Shown here: piece after piece, positions 36,321-45,148 of the stretch
Numbering within the stretch: position 1 is the first letter of the stretch
How the letters are laid out: every line of letters begins with the position of its first letter
Assembly: GCF_001513785.1 (NCBI RefSeq)
Contig: NZ_LNQS01000009.1
Location: forward strand, 372,001 to 436,000
Source of the DNA: Rheinheimera sp. EpRS3
GTDB lineage: Bacteria > Pseudomonadota > Gammaproteobacteria > Enterobacterales > Alteromonadaceae
DNA: 64,000 bases
Direction: 5' to 3'
Position numbers and translations under genes: made by a program
Notes under the pieces: model-generated
The model's input: only the letters and a program-made list of their open reading frames with translations
Database searches by the model: none
What the model was told of the DNA's origin: nothing

Positions 36321-37142
36321 CTACGCGCCTTCAGTTAAGTGCTGTAGTGTCAGGGCAATGAGTTGCTCTGCACTGGCCAGCTCGGCTGTTTGCCAATAGG
36401 GTTCGGCTTTTAGCTGGGTATAGTTTAGCTGGCAGTGTTGTTGCAGTTGCTCACGCATTTTTTGTACGGGTAAGGCCACGGTATCCAGTTGCGACGTTTC
36501 CAGCCAGTGCAGATTAACGCTGTTTAACTGCGCCGGAATGCTGCTGTTGATATTCAGCAGGCTGCGATAAAACGCCGGGCTTATCGGGTAACCCGCAATT
36601 TCGATATTTTCGCCACTGTTAAGTTGTTGCTCCAGATCTTTCTGGCTGGTTTTATTACCTGCAGCCATGGCCTCTGCCACTTTTAACCGGACAAACTGTT
36701 GCCAGAATTTACCGACATCAAATACCGGTTGCCATAACACCAGTTGTTGCACCGGCAACGGTGAACTGTATTTATTCAGCAAGTCGAACAGTTGTATCAC
36801 CCCAAAACGCACCGCAATAAAGCTGACGCTTTGGTAACCCTGTTGCTGCAACAGCAGCAATAATTGGCAGAGATCATCGCGCCAGATATCTATACTGGCC
36901 TGATCTAAATCACCGGCGCTGTCGCCAGTGCCATAGTTGTCCAGCATAAAGCAGCTGTAACCGGCAGTAGCCAACTGCCGCATAGCGGCATTGACCAAAT
37001 GACGGGATTTATTCATTTCTTCGGCAAAAGGTGGAATAACCAAAATGGCATGACCGTTGTCAGTGCTGTTTTGCACGGCGCGAAGAAATAACTGCCGCTG
37101 TTGCAGTTGGATAAAACCGGTACTGAGGGGGTGTTGTTGCAC
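36321..37142 (-). CDS. exosortase A system-associated hydrolase 2
   Basis: A 273-aa alpha/beta-hydrolase-like protein with VIPPFAEEMNKSRHLV (oxyanion area, typical of the hydrolase 2 family) and CFMLDNYGTGDSAGD. The position of the nucleophile elbow reads FIAVRFGV, so a normal GxSxG serine is missing and the protein may be non-catalytic. I chose the GTG at 37142 because AAGGAAGG lies just upstream; a TTG at 37172 is also in frame. It pairs with hydrolase 1, as in other exosortase A loci. Confidence 0.87.
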   Translation of the reverse strand: MQQHPLSTGFIQLQQRQLFLRAVQNSTDNGHAILVIPPFAEEMNKSRHLVNAAMRQLATAGYSCFMLDNYGTGDSAGDLDQASIDIWRDDLCQLLLLLQQQGYQSVSFIAVRFGVIQLFDLLNKYSSPLPVQQLVLWQPVFDVGKFWQQFVRLKVAEAMAAGNKTSQKDLEQQLNSGENIEIAGYPISPAFYRSLLNINSSIPAQLNSVNLHWLETSQLDTVALPVQKMREQLQQHCQLNYTQLKAEPYWQTAELASAEQLIALTLQHLTEGA

Positions 37143-37325
37143 TTTGCCTTCCTTGTGCTTAAACCTGAGCAAGCCCTATGATAACCGTTGCTGAGGCGAT
37201 GACCAAGTTTGTATCTTGGTACTTTTTGTATTTAGGCCGCTGTGACAATGACAACTATTTGTGTTGTTGTTTGTGCGGTGGTACTGCTATAGCATAGTGC
37301 GGGTGTGAATTCATGGACTGAGTCA

Positions 37326-38375
37326 ATGCCTGTACAATTTTCTGCGCCGCTAATGGATGCCAAACATTTCCCGCCTTCGCTGATTAAAGCAGAACCCGCC
37401 TTTAGCTTAGAAGGCAGTAGCTTACGGCGACATCCGCTACCGGTTAACGATGTCAGCACTTTCAGCCGTGCCAGATATGCGCTGGCGGCAGCGGCTTTGC
37501 ATTTAAAGCATAGCGCGCAGCAAAATACCGTGTTGTTACCGGCTTATCATTGTCCGGCGTTAGTAGAGCCATTTATTTATGCCGGTTATAAAATCGTATT
37601 TTACCCGCAGTTGGCCAATTTAAGCACCGATATTGCTACTTTTAGCCACTTACTTAGCCCGCAGGTAACCCATGTGGTGGTGGTGCGTTACTTTGGTTTT
37701 AGCCAGAATGCTGATGAGCTTATTCAGGCAGCGTTTGCCGCTAACAAACAAGTAATTGAAGATAACGCACACAGCCTGGTGCATTTCTGGCAAACCTGCG
37801 CGTCACAACCGCCAGCTATCAGCGCCAGTGTCAGTAGTGTTGCTAAAACGCTCGGCAGTGCAGATGGTGGCGTGTTATATCTGCCCGGTTATAGCGGCTC
37901 AACTCAGGTAGCACCGGATTTTATAACAGAATTAAAAGCGCTGCGATCCGGTAACCGGCCGGTAACTGGCTCTGCTGATGCAGGTTTGCGTTATTTTCGT
38001 GCTGCTATGCAAACGGCCGATTGTTTGCGAGCCAGCCGCTGGCTGATGTTACGCAGTAATTACGCCGCCATTAGCAGGCAGCGGCGGGAGAATTATCAGT
38101 ATCTTGCACAGCAGTTGCAGCACAGCAGTGCGGGGCGGGTATTATACCCAACACTGACACAGCAGGATGTGCCTTACGTACTGCCGTTTTTACTGCATGA
38201 CATTCATGGCTTTACGCGATTGCGTCAGCAGCAAATTCAGGTGCTGCGCTGGGAAGAGCTGGCAACACCAGCAACCGGCATTGCCAGCAACTATCAACAA
38301 TATTTGGTACAACTGCCAGTGCATCAGGCTTTGTCAAAACAGCAACTGCAAAACATAGTTAAGGCATTAAGCTGA
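37326..38375 (+). CDS. DegT/DnrJ/EryC1-type aminotransferase-like protein
   Basis: A 349-aa fold-I PLP protein. LLPAYHCPALVEPFIYAG begins the substrate region, VIEDNAHSLVHF supplies the aspartate for the pyridine nitrogen and VAKTLGSADGG the PLP lysine, so catalysis looks possible. Family members aminate nucleotide-sugars or act on other carbonyls. The first ATG at 37326 was taken; a GTG at 37305 is also open and neither has a strong ribosome site. It is alone on the plus strand, facing the FemAB-like genes 30 bp away. Confidence 0.78.
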   Translation: MPVQFSAPLMDAKHFPPSLIKAEPAFSLEGSSLRRHPLPVNDVSTFSRARYALAAAALHLKHSAQQNTVLLPAYHCPALVEPFIYAGYKIVFYPQLANLSTDIATFSHLLSPQVTHVVVVRYFGFSQNADELIQAAFAANKQVIEDNAHSLVHFWQTCASQPPAISASVSSVAKTLGSADGGVLYLPGYSGSTQVAPDFITELKALRSGNRPVTGSADAGLRYFRAAMQTADCLRASRWLMLRSNYAAISRQRRENYQYLAQQLQHSSAGRVLYPTLTQQDVPYVLPFLLHDIHGFTRLRQQQIQVLRWEELATPATGIASNYQQYLVQLPVHQALSKQQLQNIVKALS

Positions 38376-38405
38376 TTTTACGGGCTGGCGATAAAAGCGG
38401 TGTGA

Positions 38406-39410
38406 TTATTTCGGTGCGGGTTTGTGCTTAAAATTGGCAACATAATTTGCCAGCGATCTTAGTTTGCCACGCCACGTCCGCTTATTACATAGCTGAATAC
38501 CATAAAGCGGCTGTTTTGCTGACATCCAGTCTTTTTTATAATCGTCATTGCCGGTAAGAAAATCTACCGTGTTAACATTATCCCGGCAAATGACATGCTC
38601 AAGCAGTGCGGCTGTCAGCACAGTTCCCGGGCTGAAGCGGGTAAAGTCTTTGTTATAAGCCAGTTTGAAAATGGCGGCGGTTTTATCGTATACAAACCAG
38701 ATTTGTGCTGCTATCGGTTCGTTATTGTAGTAAATGACCCCAATACGCAGGGCGTTAATTTGCCAGTTGTGCTGGCATATGCTGTCGATAAAAGCTGGGG
38801 TGGGTTCAGAGCGTTTCCAGCTGTGGTAATACACCTGATGGTAATCAATCAGCGCTTGCATCAGTATTTCTGCCGAACCTTCACTGTATACTTTAACGGT
38901 AAAGTTACCGTCTTTATTCATCAGCTCCTGCTTACGTTTCAGCGTATTTTTTAGCTGGCTGGGCCGGCGTTGCCAGTACTGCGCTAAGCTAGTGATATCG
39001 GGTTCGTACCAGTTTACCGAGTGTTGGTAAATAAAACCTTTAAAGCCTAAGGTGGCAAAGCTTTGGCACCAGGCCTGCGCTTGGTTGCTGTAAAGCGGCA
39101 GAATATTAATGTAATCGTAGGCTGAAAATATACTGGCGTGTTGTTGTAATGTCGCCGCACAGGGCAAAGTGGCTATCGGCTGCCCGGCAATACCATAGAT
39201 TGGCGAGTAGTAATTGGTCATACTATCCAGGCTGTTACCCGGCTGGCTTGGGGTGCTGCTGAAAAAAGCCAGGCCTGCCTGTCCGGTTAAAGGCAGGCTA
39301 AAGTTGTGTTTGTTATGGTTTACATGCTCAGCAAAAGCACTGAACCAGTAGTTGCAGACAAACACCGGCGGTAAAGCTGAGGGGCTCGGTTGTACTGCGG
39401 GCTCTGTCAT
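38406..39410 (-). CDS. FemAB/GNAT-like acyltransferase (second of a pair)
   Basis: A 334-aa protein of the FemAB-like GNAT group (CelD/BioF2-type domain). The core HSWKRSEPTPAFIDSICQ, then RIGVIYYNNEPIAAQIWFVYDKTAAIFKLAYNKDF and FSPGTVLTAALLEHVI matches the second half of such proteins. They usually transfer aminoacyl or acyl groups to cell-wall or polysaccharide acceptors. The ATG at 39410 overlaps the stop of its upstream neighbour (ATGA); the longer frame to 39542 is rejected. Confidence 0.78.
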   Translation of the reverse strand: MTEPAVQPSPSALPPVFVCNYWFSAFAEHVNHNKHNFSLPLTGQAGLAFFSSTPSQPGNSLDSMTNYYSPIYGIAGQPIATLPCAATLQQHASIFSAYDYINILPLYSNQAQAWCQSFATLGFKGFIYQHSVNWYEPDITSLAQYWQRRPSQLKNTLKRKQELMNKDGNFTVKVYSEGSAEILMQALIDYHQVYYHSWKRSEPTPAFIDSICQHNWQINALRIGVIYYNNEPIAAQIWFVYDKTAAIFKLAYNKDFTRFSPGTVLTAALLEHVICRDNVNTVDFLTGNDDYKKDWMSAKQPLYGIQLCNKRTWRGKLRSLANYVANFKHKPAPK

Positions 39411-40477
39411 GGCTCTGCTACCTCTGCCATGGGTTTTTTCTTCAGTTTTTGCTTTAGCCGGGTTAATAATTGTAAGGTTTTGCCAAAGATGTTTTCTGCA
39501 TACACGGTGCCGTTGTAAATAGAGCGGGTGTCGGTGGCCCATTCAAGCTGTTCTGGTGAGGCGTTAGTGTAAAAATCGACCACTTTTACGCTGTGGTTGT
39601 CAAACAGCGTATGCAGGATCTGCTTTAGCAGCAGGCGGCCCAGCGCGAAGCTTTTAAACTCTTCATCAAAAGTTGTTTTCAGAATAATCAGCATATCTTG
39701 CTTGATGCAGCAAAGCCTGGAGGCAACAAGCCGGTCTTGTATGTAGTATTCGTAAACCATGGCATTGTTCTGCTGCGCCAACTGGTACAAAAAATCGCGG
39801 TAAAACTGACCTTGCCGGTTACTGGGGTGCAGGGCTGTACCGAGTTTACCTTTCCAGCCTTTAGATTCGATCATGCCGTAGCGATCTACAGCAGACTTAA
39901 TATGTTGCGCACTACTGATCTGGCGAAAATCGACAGTTGTATTTTCGCGTTGCAGGCGGTTTTCATAGCGCGACATATTTTTACGCAGGTTTTTTGACCG
40001 TAACTGCCAATAGCTGTCGAAGCCGTCTTGCAACTTGATCTGCATATTAGTGGCATAAAACGCCTGCTGATGATCATGTAGTACATTGAGTAGCGCCAGA
40101 TGTTCTGCCGGATCCAGGCTGAGAAAATCGATACGGGCTGCTATGCCCGGTAATGCGCGAAGTAATGCCGTTATATCTGGCGTAAAGGCCGGATTTATCA
40201 GCAGCAAGCCAACCTGAGCCTGGCTGGGCTTATACAACTCCCAAATCAGTTTGTTTCGTTGTCGGAGCAACATCAGGCATTGCACTTGCCCCTGCCAGAT
40301 GGCTCGCACCTGGTATAACGGTGTATGGCCAAAATAGGCTAATAATGAGGTAACAAACTCAGTGCCAAGTAATTGATTATTGCCATGATAGCTATTGCTT
40401 AACAGGGTCCAGTCCGCAAAAAACTGCGGATCGTTTATATCAAACAGCTGTACTTGCCAGTAAACCGGGTCAGACAT
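39407..40477 (-). CDS. FemAB/GNAT-like acyltransferase (first of a pair)
   Basis: A 356-aa protein of the same FemAB-like class as the next gene. SKNLRKNMSRYENRLQRE is the basic segment typical of this family, followed by ESKGWKGKLGTALHPSNRQGQFYRDFLYQL and the acyl-CoA-fold strand VYEYYIQDRLVASRLCCIK. A link to polysaccharide modification is inferred from its position between a deacetylase gene (8-bp overlap) and a second FemAB-like gene. Confidence 0.8.
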   Translation of the reverse strand: MSDPVYWQVQLFDINDPQFFADWTLLSNSYHGNNQLLGTEFVTSLLAYFGHTPLYQVRAIWQGQVQCLMLLRQRNKLIWELYKPSQAQVGLLLINPAFTPDITALLRALPGIAARIDFLSLDPAEHLALLNVLHDHQQAFYATNMQIKLQDGFDSYWQLRSKNLRKNMSRYENRLQRENTTVDFRQISSAQHIKSAVDRYGMIESKGWKGKLGTALHPSNRQGQFYRDFLYQLAQQNNAMVYEYYIQDRLVASRLCCIKQDMLIILKTTFDEEFKSFALGRLLLKQILHTLFDNHSVKVVDFYTNASPEQLEWATDTRSIYNGTVYAENIFGKTLQLLTRLKQKLKKKPMAEVAEP

Positions 40478-41414
40478 GTGCAGGCTTGGTATAGTTAAGG
40501 GTTAGCCGGCAGTGGAATTTCAGCGGGCTTTTATCCCAGGGAGTAAAACGGTTTAGCAAATGGGGCGGGGTAGCTGCCGTGCAAATGCCCCAGTTAGTAA
40601 TCACCGCACTGCTAAAACCGGCTTCGGTGACCAGTTTTACCGTAGTGTCATCAAAATCCGTATCTTTCATGCCGTTAGGATAAGCAAAGTGCTGCACAGG
40701 TTTGCCCAGCCAGTTTTCCAGTTGTTGCCTCGATTGAGTAATTTCCTGCAACTGCTGTTCTTCAGGCATCACTTTTAAAATAGGGTGGTTTATCGTGTGC
40801 GCGCCGATAGTGACGCCGCTGTCAGATAGTTGTTTTATCTGCGCTGGCGACATCATCAGTGGCTCTTGCTCAGTGGCATTATTTTGCTGATAAAACTGGT
40901 CAATTTTTTCCAGCCGCTGGGCTATTGGCAGGTATTTTAATTTTTTCAGCCATTGCTGCGCTTTATTGCGCCGGTCTGCGGCGTCAGTTAAGGCTAATTG
41001 CGTATCGTCCAGTAGCAATTGCTGGCGCTCAGGTTGTGAAAACAGATAAATCAGCCGGTCATTCCACATATTGCTACCCTGGCTAAACGCCGTGGCCACA
41101 TACACCGTGGCCGGAATGCCGTATTTAGCCAGAATTGGCTGTGCTACTGTCAGGTTGTTCAGATAACCATCGTCAAAGGTGACACACACTGCATTGGCAG
41201 GCAAAGTATGGTTTTGCAGGTGTTGCAGTGCTTCCTGTAGTGATAAAGGGGTAAAATAGTCGCGCAACAAGCGCATTTGCCAGTCGAATATCTCTGCGGT
41301 AGGTTCACTGGGCCGCATGGGATCGGGCTTTGCCAGTACCTGATGATAAATCAGAATACTCAGCTTATTCCGGCCAAGCAATTTACCGGTAACTTGCAGT
41401 ATTTTATGCAACAT
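40470..41414 (-). CDS. polysaccharide deacetylase family protein
   Basis: A 314-aa NodB-type deacetylase. The motif 1 metal site is VTFDDGYLNN, motif 2 is GAHTINHPIL (His-x3-His), and the C-terminal AYPNG and TRF-like segments are present. It would remove N-acetyl groups from hexosamine in the polysaccharide. The ATG at 41414 overlaps the end of the amidotransferase-like gene by 11 bases; an upstream start at 41477 is rejected. No signal peptide is evident, so the site of action is uncertain. Confidence 0.88.
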   Translation of the reverse strand: MLHKILQVTGKLLGRNKLSILIYHQVLAKPDPMRPSEPTAEIFDWQMRLLRDYFTPLSLQEALQHLQNHTLPANAVCVTFDDGYLNNLTVAQPILAKYGIPATVYVATAFSQGSNMWNDRLIYLFSQPERQQLLLDDTQLALTDAADRRNKAQQWLKKLKYLPIAQRLEKIDQFYQQNNATEQEPLMMSPAQIKQLSDSGVTIGAHTINHPILKVMPEEQQLQEITQSRQQLENWLGKPVQHFAYPNGMKDTDFDDTTVKLVTEAGFSSAVITNWGICTAATPPHLLNRFTPWDKSPLKFHCRLTLNYTKPAHV

Positions 41415-43203
41415 AACCGGCCTCATGTTGTTGCAGCCACAATTCCAGCGTAACCATAATCCATACCAGTTCACCATAATAACCCGAATGGCCTTGCTGA
41501 TAGGTTTCCAGTGCTTTATCGATAAAGCTTGGCTGAATAATATTGCGCTGCTTCAGGCTGGCCAGGCTATCTGCTGTTATTTGCTGCAGTTTAGGTTGTT
41601 GTTTCATCCATACGCCAAAAGGCAGGCCAAACCCATGTTTGCTTTTACTCAGTGTGGCATCGGGCAGAAACCCGGTAAAACTGCGTTTGTAAAAATCACG
41701 CAGTTTTTGCCCCGGCGCTTTTATACCGGCGCTGACTTTGCAGCTAAAATCGACCACTTCTTTTTCAAATAATGGGTAACGCACTTCAACGCCGGCCAAC
41801 TGACACATGCTGCTAACTTTAACCAGATCGTTATCTGCCAGGGTAAATTTCCAGTCCAGATACATCATGCAGTCAACGGCATCCGCAGAGCGGCAAGCCT
41901 TATAACGTTGTTGCTTCTGTTGCAATGGCAACTGGCTGTCAACATGCTCGATAAACTCTCTGCAAAACATGTCGTTAATATCAAACCGGTTTAAAAAGTT
42001 GTAGCTGTCCAGCCGATCCGGCAAGGCGACTTTTGCCTGGTTAATATAGCTATATGCTTTTTTCAGCCCCGGCAGTTTTGCGGCCAGGCCGTTGTAGAAA
42101 CACAGGTCAAGCGATAAGCGCAGTGGGCCAGGCAGGGCGCGGTAATGTTCGAAGGTTTTTTGTTTGACGTAGCGCTCATTACCGGCAAATATTTCGTCGC
42201 CGCCATCTCCGGCTAGCAGCACTTTTATACCATCGTCTGCTGCCACTTTGGCACAGATATACGCCGCCATTGCCGAGGAGTTACCAAAGGGCTCATTAAA
42301 GGCGGCTGCCACGGTGCTAAAATGCTGCGTGATTTCTTCCGGCTGCAGGTAATGCACTTTATGTTCGGTGCCGAAATGTTTTGCTGTGATCAGGGCGTAG
42401 GCTGTTTCGTCGTAACCTTTGGCTTCAAAACCAATCGAATAGGTTTTTGCGTTCTGACTATGTTTCGCCAGCATACCGGCTACGGTTGAACTATCCAGCC
42501 CACCGCTTAAAAAGGCAGCGCAGTCGGGGCTGACATTACGCGCAACGGCTTCAGATATCAGTTGCTGACATTGCTGCTGTAATACCTGCTGTGGTTCGGC
42601 TGATGGGGTGAAATCCGGCTGATAATAGGTTTCGCTGTGCAGGCTACCGTCGGCGCTTATTGTAAAGGCCACACCTGGCTCCAGCTTTTTAATCTGCTGA
42701 TATATGGCATCAGGTGACGGAATGCAGTGAAAATACAAGTAGTTATAAACCGCTTGTGTATCCAGGCTTACGCTGGGGTTATGCTGGCGCAATAACGACA
42801 GGCTGTCGCTCAGTACCAGCTTAGCTTGTTGTCTGCTATCGATATAACACGGCACGGCGCCGACATGGTCATTGATTATGCTGATAGTGCCCTGGTGTTT
42901 GTCGACAATGATCAACACAAAGAAACCGGCAATCTGCGGATAAAACTGTTGCGGCTGTTGCTGATGCAATTGTAAAAACCACTGTGCAGCATCGCCCGGC
43001 AGGTAATCCTGATTATAGGGCCTTACCCGGCCCAGCAGGCACACCAGTGTCTGGTCATCCTCTGCTATCTGCAGCGGGCGCTGACTAAGAATATGCAGTG
43101 TGTTGAGGGCACCTGTACCTTTAAGGTTAAGCATATAGGTATGCGGCGTGCTAGTGCCGGCATCAGCTGCTGTAGAGGTGTCAGTTCCTGCATGGCGCCA
43201 CAT
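41404..43203 (-). CDS. asparagine-synthetase-like protein lacking the N-terminal cysteine
   Basis: A 599-aa homologue of AsnB-type amidotransferases. The synthetase half is intact: FLSGGLDSSTVAGML (PP-loop near residue 260), LLAGDGGDEIFAGNERY and the EVRYPLFEKEVV segment. The N-terminal half keeps the Ntn fold (LLGRVRPYNQ, INDHVGAVPCY) but begins MWRHAG instead of MCG, so glutamine hydrolysis should be lost and free ammonia or another amine would be needed. The start at 43203 has AAGGA upstream. It is operonic with glycosyltransferase and deacetylase genes, so polysaccharide amidation is inferred. Confidence 0.87.
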   Translation of the reverse strand: MWRHAGTDTSTAADAGTSTPHTYMLNLKGTGALNTLHILSQRPLQIAEDDQTLVCLLGRVRPYNQDYLPGDAAQWFLQLHQQQPQQFYPQIAGFFVLIIVDKHQGTISIINDHVGAVPCYIDSRQQAKLVLSDSLSLLRQHNPSVSLDTQAVYNYLYFHCIPSPDAIYQQIKKLEPGVAFTISADGSLHSETYYQPDFTPSAEPQQVLQQQCQQLISEAVARNVSPDCAAFLSGGLDSSTVAGMLAKHSQNAKTYSIGFEAKGYDETAYALITAKHFGTEHKVHYLQPEEITQHFSTVAAAFNEPFGNSSAMAAYICAKVAADDGIKVLLAGDGGDEIFAGNERYVKQKTFEHYRALPGPLRLSLDLCFYNGLAAKLPGLKKAYSYINQAKVALPDRLDSYNFLNRFDINDMFCREFIEHVDSQLPLQQKQQRYKACRSADAVDCMMYLDWKFTLADNDLVKVSSMCQLAGVEVRYPLFEKEVVDFSCKVSAGIKAPGQKLRDFYKRSFTGFLPDATLSKSKHGFGLPFGVWMKQQPKLQQITADSLASLKQRNIIQPSFIDKALETYQQGHSGYYGELVWIMVTLELWLQQHEAGYVA

Positions 43204-43248
43204 TGTTGTATTCCTTACTTTATTCACAGTTAACAATCATTGTTTCAC

Positions 43249-44226
43249 TTAACTAATGGCTGGTATTTTTTTACGCAAAAACAGTTTATAAAGCGGCGGT
43301 ACCGCACATACAGCGCTAAGCAATATCGCTTTACCCAGCCGGTAACGATAGCGAATACAGCCCTTAAACGATACCAGCGCTTTGTCTCTGTCGCCTTGCA
43401 TCATCGCATTATAGCCGTAGGTAAAATGCCGTCCGCCCAGATAGTTGTTAACTACCGCCTGAGATTCGCGCGCGCCGGAAGGGCAGGTAAGGCCGTAGCG
43501 TGCCACCGCAGATTCAAGCACCAGCAGGCTGAAATTTTTCGCGTGTACTTTCTTTGTTGTGCTATCTGGGTTATCACGGTAAACCGCGTAGGTTCGGGAC
43601 AGTTTCGCCATTTGATATCGCTGCGATATCCGCAGCCAGAAATCATGATCTTCGCCAATGCGGTAATCAGTATTAAACATGCCAATGGTGTCTGTTATTT
43701 CACGGCGCATTACGGCGGTGATGGTATGAATAACCGAGTCTTTAAGCAGCTTCAGATACAACCAACCGCTGTAATAGGCATCTTCAGCTGCATCCGCCTG
43801 ACCGGCATCAGATAGTTGAGCAGAGATCTGCTCCAGAGAGGTTGCACCATGCCAGATGGCCCAGCCGCAATAGCATAAGCCGATATCCGGGTGTTGCTGT
43901 AAATAGGCGATCTGCGCGGTTAATTTACCGGGCAACCATAAATCATCACTGTCATTAAACGCAATAAACTGTCCGCTGGCGATACGCATACCGGTATTTC
44001 GTGCTGCTGCAGGCCCCTGGTTAGCTTGCTGCAGCACGATAATTTTGTCGCCAAATTGGCGCAAAATATCAATGCTGTTATCGGTTGAGCCGTCATCAAC
44101 TACGATGACTTCGATATTGGCGTAATCCTGTGCCAGTACACTGTCAATCGCTGCAGTAATATGTGCGGCGCTGTTATAGCACGGAATGATGACGCTGACT
44201 AAAGGGCTCGTCATTTCAGATACCAT
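43249..44226 (-). CDS. glycosyltransferase family 2
   Basis: A 325-aa GT-A enzyme. VSVIIPCYNSAAHITAAIDSVLAQ and VIVVDDGSTDNS form the nucleotide-sugar site, FNDSDD the metal-binding DxD-like motif, and GEDHDFWLRIS the acceptor-side ED motif. It should transfer one sugar to the growing repeat on the cytoplasmic face. The ATG at 44226 is one base after the previous stop; the ATG four codons inside (44214) is an alternative. Confidence 0.88.
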   Translation of the reverse strand: MVSEMTSPLVSVIIPCYNSAAHITAAIDSVLAQDYANIEVIVVDDGSTDNSIDILRQFGDKIIVLQQANQGPAAARNTGMRIASGQFIAFNDSDDLWLPGKLTAQIAYLQQHPDIGLCYCGWAIWHGATSLEQISAQLSDAGQADAAEDAYYSGWLYLKLLKDSVIHTITAVMRREITDTIGMFNTDYRIGEDHDFWLRISQRYQMAKLSRTYAVYRDNPDSTTKKVHAKNFSLLVLESAVARYGLTCPSGARESQAVVNNYLGGRHFTYGYNAMMQGDRDKALVSFKGCIRYRYRLGKAILLSAVCAVPPLYKLFLRKKIPAIS

Positions 44227-44227
44227 T

Positions 44228-45133
44228 TCAAATACCAAAGTCCTGCTTAAACTGCTGTACTTTTTCCTGCAAGCGTGCCGTGTTGTTATTAAACACGGTA
44301 TTGCTGCTCAGATGCGGCGGTGTAATATTGGCAATATCTGCCAGCCTTGCCGCAACCAGATCGATATGCTGCGCTGGAGATTGCTTTGGCGGTGGCATTC
44401 CCCAGTCTGAGCGCCACAACGGCGTATTTTGCAGGCCGCGCTTAAGCATGTTTTTCAGCCGCACGGTTTTTTCTGCCGACTGATCACCTCGCCATACCGG
44501 CGGAATAGCAGAAAACTCTGCAGTTAGCTGTACCGACTGCAGCCAGTCTTGCCATTTGTATTCTGATATATGCGGATAAGCTTTTACCGGGATCCATGGC
44601 ACACGAAACGAGTCGGCAAGTATGGCGCCATGCATCGCTTCTGTTAGCAGCAACTCTGACTGGCGAATGCCGTCAAACACTTGCAGAAAAGGTTTTCTCG
44701 GATCAAGAAAGTGGATACCGGCCTGCTGACATACTCTTTCCCAGTCACCCAGCCGCGCGCTTTCACAATGCGGCATAAAACTGACTTTATATTGTTTTTC
44801 GACAACAGGAGTATACAGCTGTGCAGATAACGACGCCGGATCGGTAATTGCCAGCTCTGCGGGTAGCCCCAGCGCCTGAGCTGTTAACGGGCCGCGTACA
44901 CAGTAGAACTTCCAGTTTGCATTGATGGCAGGTAGCTGGCCATAACCATGACCAGAGCCAAATACTGTTACTGCCGGTGCCGTTGGAATGCGGTGGTTCA
45001 GTAGCGTGCCCACACCGACAAACAGTTCGGCTGCATCGGCACGGAAGAAGTCCGGGAACAGCTGCTGCCATAACCAGGGGTTCAGATCGTCGCCGAAATT
45101 ACCTTCTTTGTCTTTAAAATAATAAAGCTGCAA
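44228..45133 (-). CDS. polysaccharide pyruvyltransferase-like protein
   Basis: A 301-aa protein that opens MQLYYFKDKEGNFGDDLNPW, the GNFGDDL start typical of the polysaccharide pyruvyltransferase family, with VFGSGHGYG, FYCVRGPLTAQAL and ITDPASL motifs and LLTEAMHGAILADSFRVP near the C-terminus. It is expected to add pyruvate (as a ketal, from PEP) to a sugar, giving the polymer negative charge. It is between the flippase and GT2 genes. Confidence 0.87.
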   Translation of the reverse strand: MQLYYFKDKEGNFGDDLNPWLWQQLFPDFFRADAAELFVGVGTLLNHRIPTAPAVTVFGSGHGYGQLPAINANWKFYCVRGPLTAQALGLPAELAITDPASLSAQLYTPVVEKQYKVSFMPHCESARLGDWERVCQQAGIHFLDPRKPFLQVFDGIRQSELLLTEAMHGAILADSFRVPWIPVKAYPHISEYKWQDWLQSVQLTAEFSAIPPVWRGDQSAEKTVRLKNMLKRGLQNTPLWRSDWGMPPPKQSPAQHIDLVAARLADIANITPPHLSSNTVFNNNTARLQEKVQQFKQDFGI

Positions 45134-45148
45134 AATACTGTCCTTGTA

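Noticed and set aside
43240..43815. 191-codon plus-strand frame opposite the GT2 gene
   Set aside because: The GT2 protein on the other strand has all catalytic motifs; this frame has none.
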